In this document: positions 44,714 through 54,141 of the stretch, piece after piece
How positions within the stretch are numbered: the stretch's first letter is position 1
Layout: the number at the start of each line of letters is the position of its first letter
From: Spirochaetota bacterium
GTDB lineage: Bacteria > Spirochaetota > Spirochaetia > Treponematales > Rectinemataceae
Assembly (NCBI GenBank): GCA_029265255.1
Contig: JAJUJQ010000008.1
Coordinates: 1-64,000, forward strand
Reading direction: 5' to 3'
Length of the DNA stretch: 64,000 nucleotides
Translations under genes and position numbers: made by a program
Notes under the pieces: generated by a model
What the model was told of the DNA's origin: nothing
Database searches by the model: none
Seen by the model: the letters and a program-made list of their open reading frames with translations, nothing else

Positions 44714-46774
44714 ATGGAGCTGAAGCCCTATTTCTGCGGCAAGGACTGTGGTGGCGATGCCTGCCCTCTTATGGCGGAAATCGAAAATGGGAGAGTGGTG
44801 GGCATGCGCCACAACCCTGCTGCCGGGCGCTGGATTCGCGCGTGCGGCAAAGGGATGCGAGCGCCAGAAGCCCATTATTCTCCCCATCGGATTCTTTCGC
44901 CGCTTATTAGAACCGGCCCGCGAGGCTCTGGCAGCTTCAGGGAAGCACGCTGGGATGAAGCGCTGTCGCTCATCGCCGCGCGCCTCCAAGAAATACATTC
45001 AAAGGGCGCGCGCACGATGTGCATTTCGAGCGCGGGTTCCACCGGTGCTCTGCACAATACCGAAGTGCTTTCGCGTCGCTTTTTCAACAGCATTGGAGGA
45101 GGAGTGTTCGTTGCGGGGAGCTACTCAAACAACGCGGCGAAATACGCGCTTTCATCGATGTTTGGGGGCTCTTTGGGCGAGACTGGCTTCGATGCGGATA
45201 CGCTGGAATGGTCGAACCTGATCGTGTTGTGGGGGGCGAATCCATTGGAAGCGCGCCTCGGATCCGAGCTTCCAGCACGATTAGTAGACGCTCGTCGGCG
45301 TGGAACAAGAATCATTGCCATTGATCCTAGAAACAGCCTCAGCGCGCGAGCGCTCGATGCTGAATGGATTCCGATACGGCCGGGTATGGATGCAGCGCTG
45401 GCGTACGCGCTCATTCATGAAATGATGGGAAACCCGGCCTTCGACATGTCCTATGTCATGCAGCGGGCCGACGGGTTCGAGAAGCTCGCGGCTTATGTTG
45501 AAGGACAGGTCGATGGAGTAGTGCGTGACCCGCGCTGGGCAGCGGAAGTTTGCGGTGTTTCCGCGGAGACAATCAGGTCGCTCGCTCGACTCTGGTTCGA
45601 TGCCCGTCCCGTCATGCTCATTCCGGGGTATTCCATTCAGCGGACCGCATATGGTGAAGAGCCGTTCAGGCTGATGGTCGCGCTCCAGCTTGCTTCACGG
45701 AATAGCGGCCTCAAGGGTGCGTCGACAGGATCGCTCAACAATCGCCTTCCCGGGGTACGGATCGGCACAATGTCAGACCTGAGCGAGCGGGCGGTCTGGA
45801 CGCATGTACCTGTACTGCGCTGGCCGGATGCGGTGCTGGAACCGCATCGGTATGGAATTGGAAGCATAGACGCGATCTACGCGGCGGGAAGCAATTTTCT
45901 CATTCAAGGTGCGGATGTTCGCAAGAATATCAAGGCATTTGAGGCTGTCTCTTTTTCGGTCTGCCACGAACTGTTCATGACACCAACAGCGCGGTGGTGC
46001 GATGTGGTACTTCCTGTCGCAGATGCATTTGAAAAGGCGGATATCGGCATCCCATGGGCTGGGAAATACGCGCTCTACCGGCCCGTTATATTCGAGCCTT
46101 ATCATGGTGTACGATCCGATTACGCGATTTTTGCTGAGCTTGCCGAGCACATGGGCACGGGCATGCAGTTTTCAGAAGGGAAAGGCGAGCAAGAGTGGCT
46201 GGATATGTTTATTCAAGAGTCCGAGATCCCAGACGCTGATGCATTTAAAGATACTGGTTTTTATCAAGGAGAAGCAGAAATGCGGGCCGGGCTGGAACAA
46301 TTCTTTGCCGATCCTGCGCGGTATCCTCTGGCTACTTCAACCGGGCGCATACAATGCGCAAGCCCGTTGTGGGAGGCCGCGCCAGCTGCCTCAGCGGTGG
46401 CCGCAGCTGTCACTGAATTCAGCCTGCTTACTTGCAAGGTGTCGGGTTTTGTTCATTCGCAGCGTGGCGCCTGGCCCAATGCCACGCGGGGAGCCCGAAT
46501 TTTCATGAATCCTCATGATATGCGGATCATGGGCCTCCAAGAGGGGCAAGCTATCGAAGTGCGAAACGCGCAGGGAGCTCTTAATGGAAAGGCGCACGCT
46601 GATCCTCATGTGCGTCCAGGGGTTCTGTGGACTGAAGAAGGCCTCTGGGATCCGCCGGTAAATCTCCTGACATCGACACAGGGCACCAAAGAAAGCACCT
46701 CATGTATCATGCATGGAATCGTGGTCGAAATCAGGCCAGTTCAGCAGGAATCCAGCGACCATCCTTTAGTATAA
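44714..46774 (+). CDS. Molybdopterin-dependent oxidoreductase
   Basis: A 686-residue member of the DMSO reductase family. The N-terminal iron-sulfur motif is Cys8-x3-Cys12-x4-Cys17-x26-Cys44, followed by WDEALSLIAARL, SAGSTGALHNTEVLSRR, VLWGANPLEARLGS and IDPRNSLSARA. The C-terminal MPT-binding domain is present (IFMNPHDMRIMGL and EGQAIEVRNAQG). The residue binding Mo is not clear; no cysteine is in the expected segment (GSYSNNAAKY), so a serine is possible. There is no twin-arginine signal and no electron-transfer subunit beside it, so it is probably cytoplasmic with unknown substrate. Its end overlaps the convergent UGP gene by 44 bases. Confidence 0.85.
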   Translation: MELKPYFCGKDCGGDACPLMAEIENGRVVGMRHNPAAGRWIRACGKGMRAPEAHYSPHRILSPLIRTGPRGSGSFREARWDEALSLIAARLQEIHSKGARTMCISSAGSTGALHNTEVLSRRFFNSIGGGVFVAGSYSNNAAKYALSSMFGGSLGETGFDADTLEWSNLIVLWGANPLEARLGSELPARLVDARRRGTRIIAIDPRNSLSARALDAEWIPIRPGMDAALAYALIHEMMGNPAFDMSYVMQRADGFEKLAAYVEGQVDGVVRDPRWAAEVCGVSAETIRSLARLWFDARPVMLIPGYSIQRTAYGEEPFRLMVALQLASRNSGLKGASTGSLNNRLPGVRIGTMSDLSERAVWTHVPVLRWPDAVLEPHRYGIGSIDAIYAAGSNFLIQGADVRKNIKAFEAVSFSVCHELFMTPTARWCDVVLPVADAFEKADIGIPWAGKYALYRPVIFEPYHGVRSDYAIFAELAEHMGTGMQFSEGKGEQEWLDMFIQESEIPDADAFKDTGFYQGEAEMRAGLEQFFADPARYPLATSTGRIQCASPLWEAAPAASAVAAAVTEFSLLTCKVSGFVHSQRGAWPNATRGARIFMNPHDMRIMGLQEGQAIEVRNAQGALNGKAHADPHVRPGVLWTEEGLWDPPVNLLTSTQGTKESTSCIMHGIVVEIRPVQQESSDHPLV

Positions 46775-48269
46775 GATTATATACATGTTCAAGCAGCCAA
46801 TGCTGGCCCTTGTGGAGTGCTGCGCCGGTTTCTCGAAGCGCGGCGGGAATGGTGTCGATTTCAATACCAAAGCCGCTGGTTAGCAGCATCTCTGAGAGCA
46901 TTTTAGCGGCAAGGAAGCGCCGATTCTTGTCGACCGCGAAGGCTATGAAATCTGGCAGAAGCGAAACAACTTCCCATGTGACCTGCTCGGCCTGGGAATA
47001 AGCGCCAGCATCCTTTTGCTGGTCTGAGAATCGCATGGGGAGAGTTCGCGCGATTTCTTCCAGGCGCGGTACCAACCAGTCAAGGTCGAACATGCCGCTC
47101 GCGCAGTTAAAGAGTATGGCGTGGCCGTTCTGTTCCAGGTTCATGACCTGCTCGATATCGATCGCGGGGCCGATATCGACGACCGTCTTTCTGCCCTCGG
47201 CTGTTTGGACAAGAATGCCGCCCTTGACATCGACTGGAGTGCGGAATGCGAAATCGAACCCCGCCGGTTTGCCGCTGACAGCAAGTATGCCTAATTCAAG
47301 CGGGTCCAAGAAGGCGCCGATATTGTCCACGTTGCTGAGCATCGCATAGCGAATGCCCTGGCGATGCAGCTGTCTGAAAATATCAGCGAGGACCATGAAA
47401 CACTGTCCATGTCCGCCGGGGAGGGCAAGAGAAGAATGTTCTTTGCCATAGGCGCGGTCGAAGATGCGTTTTGGTTTGCCTTCAGCAGAATGGGTAAATG
47501 CGGCGATCATGGGTTGGACGCCGCTCATCCATGCGCAGGGATCGATTCCGAAACGGGAAGAAAGTACGGAAAGAAAAGGTGAGTTGCGAAAACCCTCATA
47601 GGCATCAAGAAGAATATCGTGATTGCCGATGCTCGTCATTTGGTACAGTGGCAAAAAGAGTCCGTCTGTCGAGCGATGTGTGAGATTGGCCGCCAAAAGG
47701 CGCGCGCGCATTTTAAGCTCGAGGAAACTTGCGCCGGGAGAGCCGTCGGGGTTGATATATGCTGGTGTCAACCCTTTGGGGCGTTCATGGCAGACTGACG
47801 CATATTGTTCGAATGCCGGTTTGAGGAATTCGAAAAGGCTAGTATTGATGGCCTTGTTCTTCTTCAGGTCGGCATAGCTGGTGGCTGAACCACCATTGAG
47901 CACTCCATAGGCGCAGTGTGGGAGTAGCTGTCGGCCGATGGATTCCAGCTGCGTACGACTGAAGACGAGCCATGTGCTGCCGTGAGTGTGGTACTCAGGA
48001 ACGTTCGTTGGCAACACAAGCCCGTGTTTCTGTAGGTGCTCCTTCGCAACGTTCTTGGGAACGCGATAGATAGCGTCTTGAGGTGCCGAATCGCGGGTGT
48101 CGACGACATTGACACCGTCGACCGCGGGAACTCCAGTAGGCACTATTTTTTCGATACAATCGAACTCACCCTGGTTGTATCGATTCAGAATGTCGAGCGC
48201 GAGCGCAATATCGATATGTTTGTTCTGCATGTCCTCGATAAGAGCGGGGTGGAGGTCATACTGGTTCAT
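46731..48269 (-). CDS. UTP-glucose-1-phosphate uridylyltransferase (UGP/UAP type)
   Basis: A 512-residue enzyme of the UDPGP family, which makes UDP-glucose (or another UDP-sugar) from the sugar-1-phosphate and UTP. Motifs are VLNGGSATSYADLKKNKAI, the nucleotide-binding LPGGHGQ and SNVDNIGAFLDP. ATG 48269 is preceded by GGAG and overlaps the glucokinase stop by 4 bases; the frame is open further upstream but lies within glucokinase. With glucokinase and phosphohexomutase nearby it completes the path from glucose to UDP-glucose. Confidence 0.82.
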   Translation of the reverse strand: MNQYDLHPALIEDMQNKHIDIALALDILNRYNQGEFDCIEKIVPTGVPAVDGVNVVDTRDSAPQDAIYRVPKNVAKEHLQKHGLVLPTNVPEYHTHGSTWLVFSRTQLESIGRQLLPHCAYGVLNGGSATSYADLKKNKAINTSLFEFLKPAFEQYASVCHERPKGLTPAYINPDGSPGASFLELKMRARLLAANLTHRSTDGLFLPLYQMTSIGNHDILLDAYEGFRNSPFLSVLSSRFGIDPCAWMSGVQPMIAAFTHSAEGKPKRIFDRAYGKEHSSLALPGGHGQCFMVLADIFRQLHRQGIRYAMLSNVDNIGAFLDPLELGILAVSGKPAGFDFAFRTPVDVKGGILVQTAEGRKTVVDIGPAIDIEQVMNLEQNGHAILFNCASGMFDLDWLVPRLEEIARTLPMRFSDQQKDAGAYSQAEQVTWEVVSLLPDFIAFAVDKNRRFLAAKMLSEMLLTSGFGIEIDTIPAALRETGAALHKGQHWLLEHVYNLILKDGRWIPAELA

Positions 48270-49363
48270 GGATGCTCCGAATACTGCCAGGCTGCTTCTG
48301 CGGCGCCAAGAAGTGAGATATCGTAGTTTCTTACGATATAAACAGGACAGATAGCGAGGAAAGAGCGTATATGCGATGCATAGTTTTGTTCGAACCAACG
48401 CATGAAGCGGTTTCCTTCCAACAGATAGTCTTCGTTCTTGGACGAAATGCCACCCGCGAGCCATACGCCGCTTTCGGGAAGGAAGAGTGCCGCAAGATTG
48501 GCAGCCTTGGTGGCGTAGAGCCTGGCAAATAGCTCCATTGCAAGTGCGCACCAAGGGTCGCAGGAAGCTCCGGAGGCAATACGGGCAGGCCAGTCTTCTC
48601 GCGGGGCATTGAGTATCGCGGAGGCGTATAGGCTCGGGACTGATCGCGGATCGATGGTCTCTACGCCATAGTCCTTGGCGTATTGCTGTGCGATTAGGGC
48701 GTTGCTGGTCAGGAATTCGAAGATGTTAGCGATCCCTTGGCCGGAAATAGCGAGTTCCGCGCCAGGAGGATAGCCATATCGATCACTAAGCCAAGCGTGG
48801 AGGGCTCGGCTTAGTCCGTCAACACAAGGAAGTTCTGAATGGCCTCCTTCAGAAGGAAACGCCATCGATTCCGCTCCCCTACGATATACAAAGCCTACAC
48901 CAAGCCCCGTACCGGCACCCAATACCAGCATCATGCCGTCACGGGAAGGGGCAGGGAGGCTTCCATCCGTGTGCGGCAGCGCGCGTACGGCCTTCGTATC
49001 GTGGTAATCAACAAGGGTTACTGCGTAGGAGAGGGCGGTAAAATCGTTAATAAGCCTGACAGGAACACCAAGCACGTCGCGCAGTTCCTTCGCGCTGATA
49101 ATCCAGGGTGCATTGGTCAGTCTGATAGTGTGATCCGAATCGACGGGGCCGGCGCCTGATATGCAGCAAAAATCGAAATGCGTTTTGATTTCAAAAGATT
49201 TGGCCGAAGCGAGAAATTTTTCAACTGCCGCGGAGAGCGAAGGTTCACTACGCGTCGCATAGCGCTGCTTATGAATAATATCAATGTGATTTCCATCGTG
49301 AATCGCAAGAGCAATGGTAGTATTGGTTCCGCCGATATCAGCGACAAGAAAGCGTTTTTCCAT
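48266..49363 (-). CDS. glk: Glucokinase (Glk family)
   Basis: A 365-residue hexokinase-fold kinase that phosphorylates glucose with ATP. Motifs are VADIGGTNTTIAL (phosphate 1), INDFTALSYAV, VLGAGTGLGVGF and FPSEGGHSELP, which mark the proteobacterial-type Glk rather than ROK kinases. ATG 49363 is preceded by AAGGCGGTG; a TTG two codons upstream is an alternative start. It is translationally coupled to the uridylyltransferase gene. Confidence 0.88.
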   Translation of the reverse strand: MEKRFLVADIGGTNTTIALAIHDGNHIDIIHKQRYATRSEPSLSAAVEKFLASAKSFEIKTHFDFCCISGAGPVDSDHTIRLTNAPWIISAKELRDVLGVPVRLINDFTALSYAVTLVDYHDTKAVRALPHTDGSLPAPSRDGMMLVLGAGTGLGVGFVYRRGAESMAFPSEGGHSELPCVDGLSRALHAWLSDRYGYPPGAELAISGQGIANIFEFLTSNALIAQQYAKDYGVETIDPRSVPSLYASAILNAPREDWPARIASGASCDPWCALAMELFARLYATKAANLAALFLPESGVWLAGGISSKNEDYLLEGNRFMRWFEQNYASHIRSFLAICPVYIVRNYDISLLGAAEAAWQYSEHP

Positions 49364-49415
49364 GATCAATCACCGCCTTGTACGCAGTTCCTCTGGTACT
49401 GTTATATACTCAATG

Positions 49416-50339
49416 TCAGTCTTCGGGGAAGATGGATTGGCTTTTCCTTTTAGCGAGCATTTCCATGAGCTGGGTATTGCGCAAAAAACTTCCCGTTGAC
49501 GCGTTGAAAATTTCGAGGTGGAGGTGTTCTCCTCCACCTTTCTTGCGTGCATTGATGCCGCTGTTTCCCGCAAAGCCAAGCGGTGTTCCCTTAAGAACGA
49601 TTTGGCCTGGATAAACCAGCGCTCGATAAAAATGAAAGTAGAGATAATATCGCTTCTCTGTCGGAGCATAGACAATGACGCCGTTGCCAGCTTTGGGAGA
49701 CAGGCCGCCCCATAGATAGTCTATCGAATCGGCAATTCTTGGAAAGCCGTGCCAATTTGATGCGGCCGCAATGACGATTCCATCGCTCAGTGAGTATATA
49801 CGAGGGCCTTTCTGCACGCCGCCAGGAAGCTGGCGCACGTTCTGAAGAAAGATATCGAGTGCCCACGTATGCGCGTATTCCAGCTGATCGGGCCGTGGCA
49901 GGGAATAGAGACCGGGGTCGGTCAGCATGGGGACCTTTCTGGGCGTTTTGGGTGAAAAGAGGCGCTGCCACGCCCGGAGGGTTGGCCACGCGCTGTCCAT
50001 GTATCTCTCAAGCTCTTTTCGATTCTGTTTCATGGAATTCTGTAACGACGCGATCCGTCGATAGCGTAGGCGCGAAAAAAGTGACGTATGTTCCGCTTCG
50101 CGGTTTTCGATCGAATCACCGATGTCGGTAGCGGTAAGCATCGCCATGATGCTATCCGTTGAGGGGAGGACTCCCGCGACAAGTGTGTGGGGATCAATAC
50201 CCTCAAGCAGAGCATCGGCAGGCAGCATGTGTGCATACGATGCCGGTGGCGGGGTGGGGGGAGTACACCCCGATAGCAGATGGAGGAGCACCGAGTACAG
50301 AATTGCAAATAATTGAAACGAATTGTCTTTATGTATCAT
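49416..50339 (-). CDS. M23 (LytM) peptidase lipoprotein
   Basis: A 307-residue putative lipoprotein with a signal peptide and lipobox LLSGC (lipidated Cys25). The C-terminal part is an M23 domain: SDGIVIAAASNWHG, GNGVIVY, YLYFHF, and HLHLE with the conserved HxH. The first histidine and aspartate of the zinc site are less clear. It is likely a peptidoglycan endopeptidase or an activator of one at the outer or inner membrane. It lies in a minus-strand series between the exonuclease and glk. Confidence 0.78.
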   Translation of the reverse strand: MIHKDNSFQLFAILYSVLLHLLSGCTPPTPPPASYAHMLPADALLEGIDPHTLVAGVLPSTDSIMAMLTATDIGDSIENREAEHTSLFSRLRYRRIASLQNSMKQNRKELERYMDSAWPTLRAWQRLFSPKTPRKVPMLTDPGLYSLPRPDQLEYAHTWALDIFLQNVRQLPGGVQKGPRIYSLSDGIVIAAASNWHGFPRIADSIDYLWGGLSPKAGNGVIVYAPTEKRYYLYFHFYRALVYPGQIVLKGTPLGFAGNSGINARKKGGGEHLHLEIFNASTGSFLRNTQLMEMLAKRKSQSIFPED

Positions 50340-50361
50340 GGATGTTCTTCAAATCCAGATG

Positions 50362-51051
50362 TCAGCTGCAATGTCCTGAAAGCAAACGAGCGGCCGCAGC
50401 GAAAAGGCGCATGCTGGTCAGGGCATCTCCGAGCGCTCGATGCTGGGCATCTGATGGAAGCTTAAGCGAATAGGAAAGCATACCAAGGTTGTAGGAGCGC
50501 ATTCCTGGGAAGGCTATTTTTGCCATACCCAGACTATCGGCACATTCGGCAAGCAATAGAGGCTGTTCTGCGCGAGCCAGCTCGGTTTCTATGAAATCGA
50601 TATCGAAACGAACATTATGTCCGACGGCGATGCGTTCATTGATGAATTCGATGACAGTGCGAGCCACTTCGCGGAAGGTCGGCGCGTGGGCGACTTCCGC
50701 ATCGCCAATTCCATGAATCGCCTGGACCTTTGCTGGGATCGGGCATAATGGATTGATCAGGCTTGAAAAGCTTTCTTCTTCGATAATCGCGCCTTCTCTG
50801 TCGAATGAAAATCGAACAAGCGCAATTTCCACGATTCGATCACTCTGTGGATAAAGGCCGGTCGTTTCGACATCCATGGCGACGTAGCGGCGACCTTCCC
50901 ACGATGCGCCACTGCAGACCATTTCAGACCAGGAGCGTTCACACCAGACGCCTCCCTCGCGGCGATACCAGGGAGCAAAAGCTTTTTTTTGCTCCTGCGG
51001 GCCTTCGCTAAAAAGCGAGGCCCACAGGGGTGCTCCATTGTATTCACCCAT
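50362..51051 (-). CDS. DnaQ-like 3'-5' exonuclease (DEDDh)
   Basis: A 229-residue exonuclease of the DNA polymerase III epsilon group. The DEDDh motifs are complete: MDVETTGL (motif I), HNVRFDIDFIE (motif II) and HRALGDALTS (motif III with His and Asp). About 50 residues precede the domain (PWYRREGGVWCERSWSEMV) with no match I know. It is too long for a bare epsilon subunit and may act in repair or RNA turnover. It starts 7 bases downstream of the phosphohexomutase gene. Confidence 0.85.
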   Translation of the reverse strand: MGEYNGAPLWASLFSEGPQEQKKAFAPWYRREGGVWCERSWSEMVCSGASWEGRRYVAMDVETTGLYPQSDRIVEIALVRFSFDREGAIIEEESFSSLINPLCPIPAKVQAIHGIGDAEVAHAPTFREVARTVIEFINERIAVGHNVRFDIDFIETELARAEQPLLLAECADSLGMAKIAFPGMRSYNLGMLSYSLKLPSDAQHRALGDALTSMRLFAAAARLLSGHCS

Positions 51052-51058
51052 TATGCGC

Positions 51059-52807
51059 TCATGAAGAATGGGAGCTGATCACCTTGCGGATATCCGCTTC
51101 GATCAATCCAATTTTCTTTCTTGTTTCAGCGATTGCGCCATCAAGGGAATCACCTTTGCTCTTGCACAGTATGTAGTATTTGATTTTCGGTTCGGTTCCC
51201 GATGGGCGCACCGTGACCAGCGTTCCATCTTCGAGGCGCCATTGAATGACATCGCTTGCTGGGAGCTCGACCTTTTCCCGCTTGCCGTTGAGATCCCACG
51301 CGTACCCAGCCTTGATATCGCGTGTCCACACCACAGGAATGCCGCCGAATTGCCTGGGATGGGCACTGCGATAGCCATCCATGATGGATTTCATGATCTG
51401 CATGCCCTGTGGTCCCTCAAAATAGGCCGAAATTCCCTTTTCCTCATGGTACCCATGAAGCCGGTACAGGTCTTGCAGCCTGTCGAGAAGGCTTTTGCCT
51501 TTGCTTCGCCAGTACAGCGTCATTTCCGCTGTCAGCGCGGCTGCCGAAATACCATCCTTGTCTCGAACTTCGGGCTCAACCAAATAGCCGTAGGATTCCT
51601 CTGTTCCATAAATAAAATCATACCCCTGCTGCTCGAAGCGACGCATGAGATCCGCAATCCATTTGAAACCCGTAAGGCACTCAAAGCTGTCAATGCAGTA
51701 GTACTCAGCAACCGCCTTCTGGAATTCTGTCGTAACGATGCTTCGGATCGCAGCCGGCCTGGGGGGCATTTTGCCAAGCTCTTTGAGACTCAAGGCGATA
51801 TAGTCGAGGTGGAGGGTGCCGAGCTGGTTCCCCGTCAACAGTGTAAAACCTCCCTTGCCGTCTGGAACCGCGATACCAAGGCGGTCCGCATCCGGGTCGG
51901 TGGCCATGACCACATCAGCGCTTATCTTCTTTCCCAGCTCGATTGCCATGGTAAGGGCAGCGGATTCTTCGGGGTTGGGGTACGAAACTGTGGGGAATTC
52001 TCCATTCGGTTCACGCTGTTCGGGGACTGTGGTGACCGTCAGGCCAAGGTCTTTCATGATGCGTTCGAAGAGCATTGCTCCTGTACCATGGAGAGGTGAG
52101 TAGACGATCTTGACCGTAGCGGCCATGCTCGAAAAAAGCTCTGGTCTGAGTATATGCGACTTCACCATTGCGACATAGCTGTCGTCGATCTCCCGGTCAA
52201 TCGTAATCAGAAGACCTCGCCTGCGAGCTTCTTCTTCCGAAATCATGTTGACTGAGCGAACGAGCTGAACTTTTTGGATAATGCCTTCGTCATGCGGTGG
52301 AATGACTTGGGAGCCATCATTCCAGTAGGCTTTGTAGCCGTTATATGCCGGTGGATTGTGGCTCGCGGTTACAACGACGCCGGTGTCCGCGCCAAGTGTT
52401 CGAATCGCGTAGGAAAGTTCCGGTGTAGGCCGGAGTGAAGAAAAAAGATACGCCTTGATTCCGTTGGCAGCAAAGACGAGCGCAGTCGCCAGCGAGAATT
52501 CCCTGGATTTGCGTCTGGAATCATAGGCAATCACAGCCGAGAGTGGCTTGGAAGGAAATTGCTCCTTAAGGTAGTCGCACAGCCCCTGTGTCGCGCGAGT
52601 GACAACCAGGGTATTCATTCGATTGAACCCGCCGCCGATCAGGCCGCGCAGTCCTCCGGTACCGAATTCAAGATCCCGATAAAAGCGATCCTCAAGTTCC
52701 TTCCAATCTTCCTTTTCGAGAAGGGCAGAGACTTCGGCGGAAAAAAACGAATCGGTTTCATGTGCGAGATAGTCACGCGCGCGAGCGCGTATTTCTTCAT
52801 GATTCAT
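51059..52807 (-). CDS. Phosphoglucomutase/phosphomannomutase
   Basis: A 582-residue alpha-D-phosphohexomutase that interconverts hexose 6- and 1-phosphates. Motifs are the phospho-serine loop TASHNPPAYNGYK, the metal loop DPDADRLGIAV, the sugar loop GTEESYGYLV and the phosphate loop RPSGTEPKIKYY. The long form is like PgcA/PGM2. It feeds glucose-1-phosphate to the uridylyltransferase encoded downstream on the same strand. An AGGAG ribosome-binding site precedes the ATG. Confidence 0.93.
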   Translation of the reverse strand: MNHEEIRARARDYLAHETDSFFSAEVSALLEKEDWKELEDRFYRDLEFGTGGLRGLIGGGFNRMNTLVVTRATQGLCDYLKEQFPSKPLSAVIAYDSRRKSREFSLATALVFAANGIKAYLFSSLRPTPELSYAIRTLGADTGVVVTASHNPPAYNGYKAYWNDGSQVIPPHDEGIIQKVQLVRSVNMISEEEARRRGLLITIDREIDDSYVAMVKSHILRPELFSSMAATVKIVYSPLHGTGAMLFERIMKDLGLTVTTVPEQREPNGEFPTVSYPNPEESAALTMAIELGKKISADVVMATDPDADRLGIAVPDGKGGFTLLTGNQLGTLHLDYIALSLKELGKMPPRPAAIRSIVTTEFQKAVAEYYCIDSFECLTGFKWIADLMRRFEQQGYDFIYGTEESYGYLVEPEVRDKDGISAAALTAEMTLYWRSKGKSLLDRLQDLYRLHGYHEEKGISAYFEGPQGMQIMKSIMDGYRSAHPRQFGGIPVVWTRDIKAGYAWDLNGKREKVELPASDVIQWRLEDGTLVTVRPSGTEPKIKYYILCKSKGDSLDGAIAETRKKIGLIEADIRKVISSHSS

Positions 52808-52942
52808 AGAATCTCCTCAGCATGCGCACTTGGATGGGCCGGCGACGCCGGATGTTAGCGCATCTCAAATGCTAAGATCCCCTAAAAACTGGGGACATCT
52901 CAGAATATACCTTCGACGCGCCATAAATGGAAGCACAGCGTG

Positions 52943-53614
52943 TTATAAAGGCCGGAACAGAATGGGCAGGTCCGACGGTGCTTCCACGAGAATCGCGGCG
53001 CCTGCGGCGACAAGCTCTTCCCTGCTACGATATCCGTAGAGTACCCCTACCGGGACCATGGCTGCAGCGCGGGCAGTCTGCATATCCACACCAGAATCAC
53101 CAACAAACGCAGTCTCCATAGGAGATGTTCCACTGAGAGCGCATAGATCCAACGCGGCCTTAGGATCGGGCTTTCTGGCGCGTCCTTCGGCATTTCCCCA
53201 GACAGCGGTAAAAGGAATACCTGGAAAGAGCGTGTGGGCCATATGCTGCAAGAGGTGATCGGGTTTGTTCGACAGAATCGCGACCTGTATGCCATTCGCA
53301 ACAAGGGCAAAAAGGGCATTGCTCATGCCTGGATAGGGATGGGTTAGCTCAAGACAGTGACGCTCGTATTCCTCAAGCGCTTGTCGGCGAATAGCATCGA
53401 TGAATGCTCGATCGAACGTCTGCCCTTTAGGAAGAACCGCGTCGATGAGCGCAGAGAACCCGTTCCCCACCATAAGGCGATACTTTTCAACCTGATGCTC
53501 GGGGAATCCATGCGATTCGAGTGTTCGATTCACGGCGCCTGCAATATCTGCGATGGTATCTGCCAATGTACCATCGAAATCGAAGATGACCAGCCGCGGA
53601 TGTAGGTGCGTCAT
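52943..53614 (-). CDS. HAD-family hydrolase, phosphoglycolate phosphatase-like
   Basis: A 223-residue HAD phosphatase with the nucleophile motif IFDFDGTLADT, motif II (ILSNKP), the lysine in RKPDP and motif IV GDSGVDMQTA. It is close to Gph, which removes phosphoglycolate formed in DNA repair, although PpaX-like pyrophosphatases look similar. It lies 11 bases downstream of the small coiled-coil gene. Confidence 0.88.
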   Translation of the reverse strand: MTHLHPRLVIFDFDGTLADTIADIAGAVNRTLESHGFPEHQVEKYRLMVGNGFSALIDAVLPKGQTFDRAFIDAIRRQALEEYERHCLELTHPYPGMSNALFALVANGIQVAILSNKPDHLLQHMAHTLFPGIPFTAVWGNAEGRARKPDPKAALDLCALSGTSPMETAFVGDSGVDMQTARAAAMVPVGVLYGYRSREELVAAGAAILVEAPSDLPILFRPL

Positions 53615-53625
53615 GGAAAGCTCGC

Positions 53626-53973
53626 TTACTGGTTTGGATTGTTCAGGTCGCTTTCCTTGCCGCCTTTGATGCGGTACTGCGCTTCCTTTTCGTCGATTTG
53701 CGCATCGAGTTGGCGCAATTCTCTCAGCAGCGGCTCGATTTCAGGCGTCGTCGAGCCAATCATCGGTTCGTTTTTTTCAACAAGCAGATCATACACCTCT
53801 GCCCCGAGTTTGCCAGTCAGCGATTGCGCGCGAGCTCGGAGCTGGAGAATCTCGATTTTCAGCCTGCCCATCTCGCCCCATACCTGTGTCTGATTTGCTG
53901 CTTTCTCGAGAAATTCTCTCGACGCATCAACACTGGTTTCCAGAAATTTTCTCAGTTTGTCGGAAAATGGCAT
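53626..53973 (-). CDS. Small coiled-coil protein of unknown function
   Basis: A 115-residue charged protein with heptad-like stretches (LRKFLETSVDASREFLEKAA and RELRQLDAQIDEKEAQYR). No signal peptide is seen. ATG 53973 has a strong AGGAGG ribosome-binding site 6 bases upstream; the longer frame adds a stretch without coding character. I do not recognise a family. It heads a two-gene unit with the HAD hydrolase and diverges from the SPFH gene. Confidence 0.65.
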   Translation of the reverse strand: MPFSDKLRKFLETSVDASREFLEKAANQTQVWGEMGRLKIEILQLRARAQSLTGKLGAEVYDLLVEKNEPMIGSTTPEIEPLLRELRQLDAQIDEKEAQYRIKGGKESDLNNPNQ

Positions 53974-54091
53974 GCTGCCTCCTCCTGATATGGATTTTTG
54001 CTCATAAACACCATATCTCAATAATATTATCCTTAATTGAACAATACTCAAACAATGTCCAACAGGCAACTGAATCAAGTGGAAACAGGCT

Positions 54092-54119
54092 TTGAACCTA
54101 ACACAAGTTATAGTATATT
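54092..54119 (+). promoter_or_regulatory. Promoter of the SPFH-nrdR unit
   Basis: TTGAAC (54092-54097) and TATATT (54114-54119) with a 16-bp spacer, 22 bases before the ATG of the SPFH gene. Confidence 0.55.
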
Positions 54120-54141
54120 TGTCTTAAAAAAGGAGGGAATC

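Noticed and set aside
52808..52942. Short palindromic pieces between the phosphohexomutase and the HAD gene
   Set aside because: The stems are 4-5 bp, have no T-run and no clear promoter or operator arrangement.
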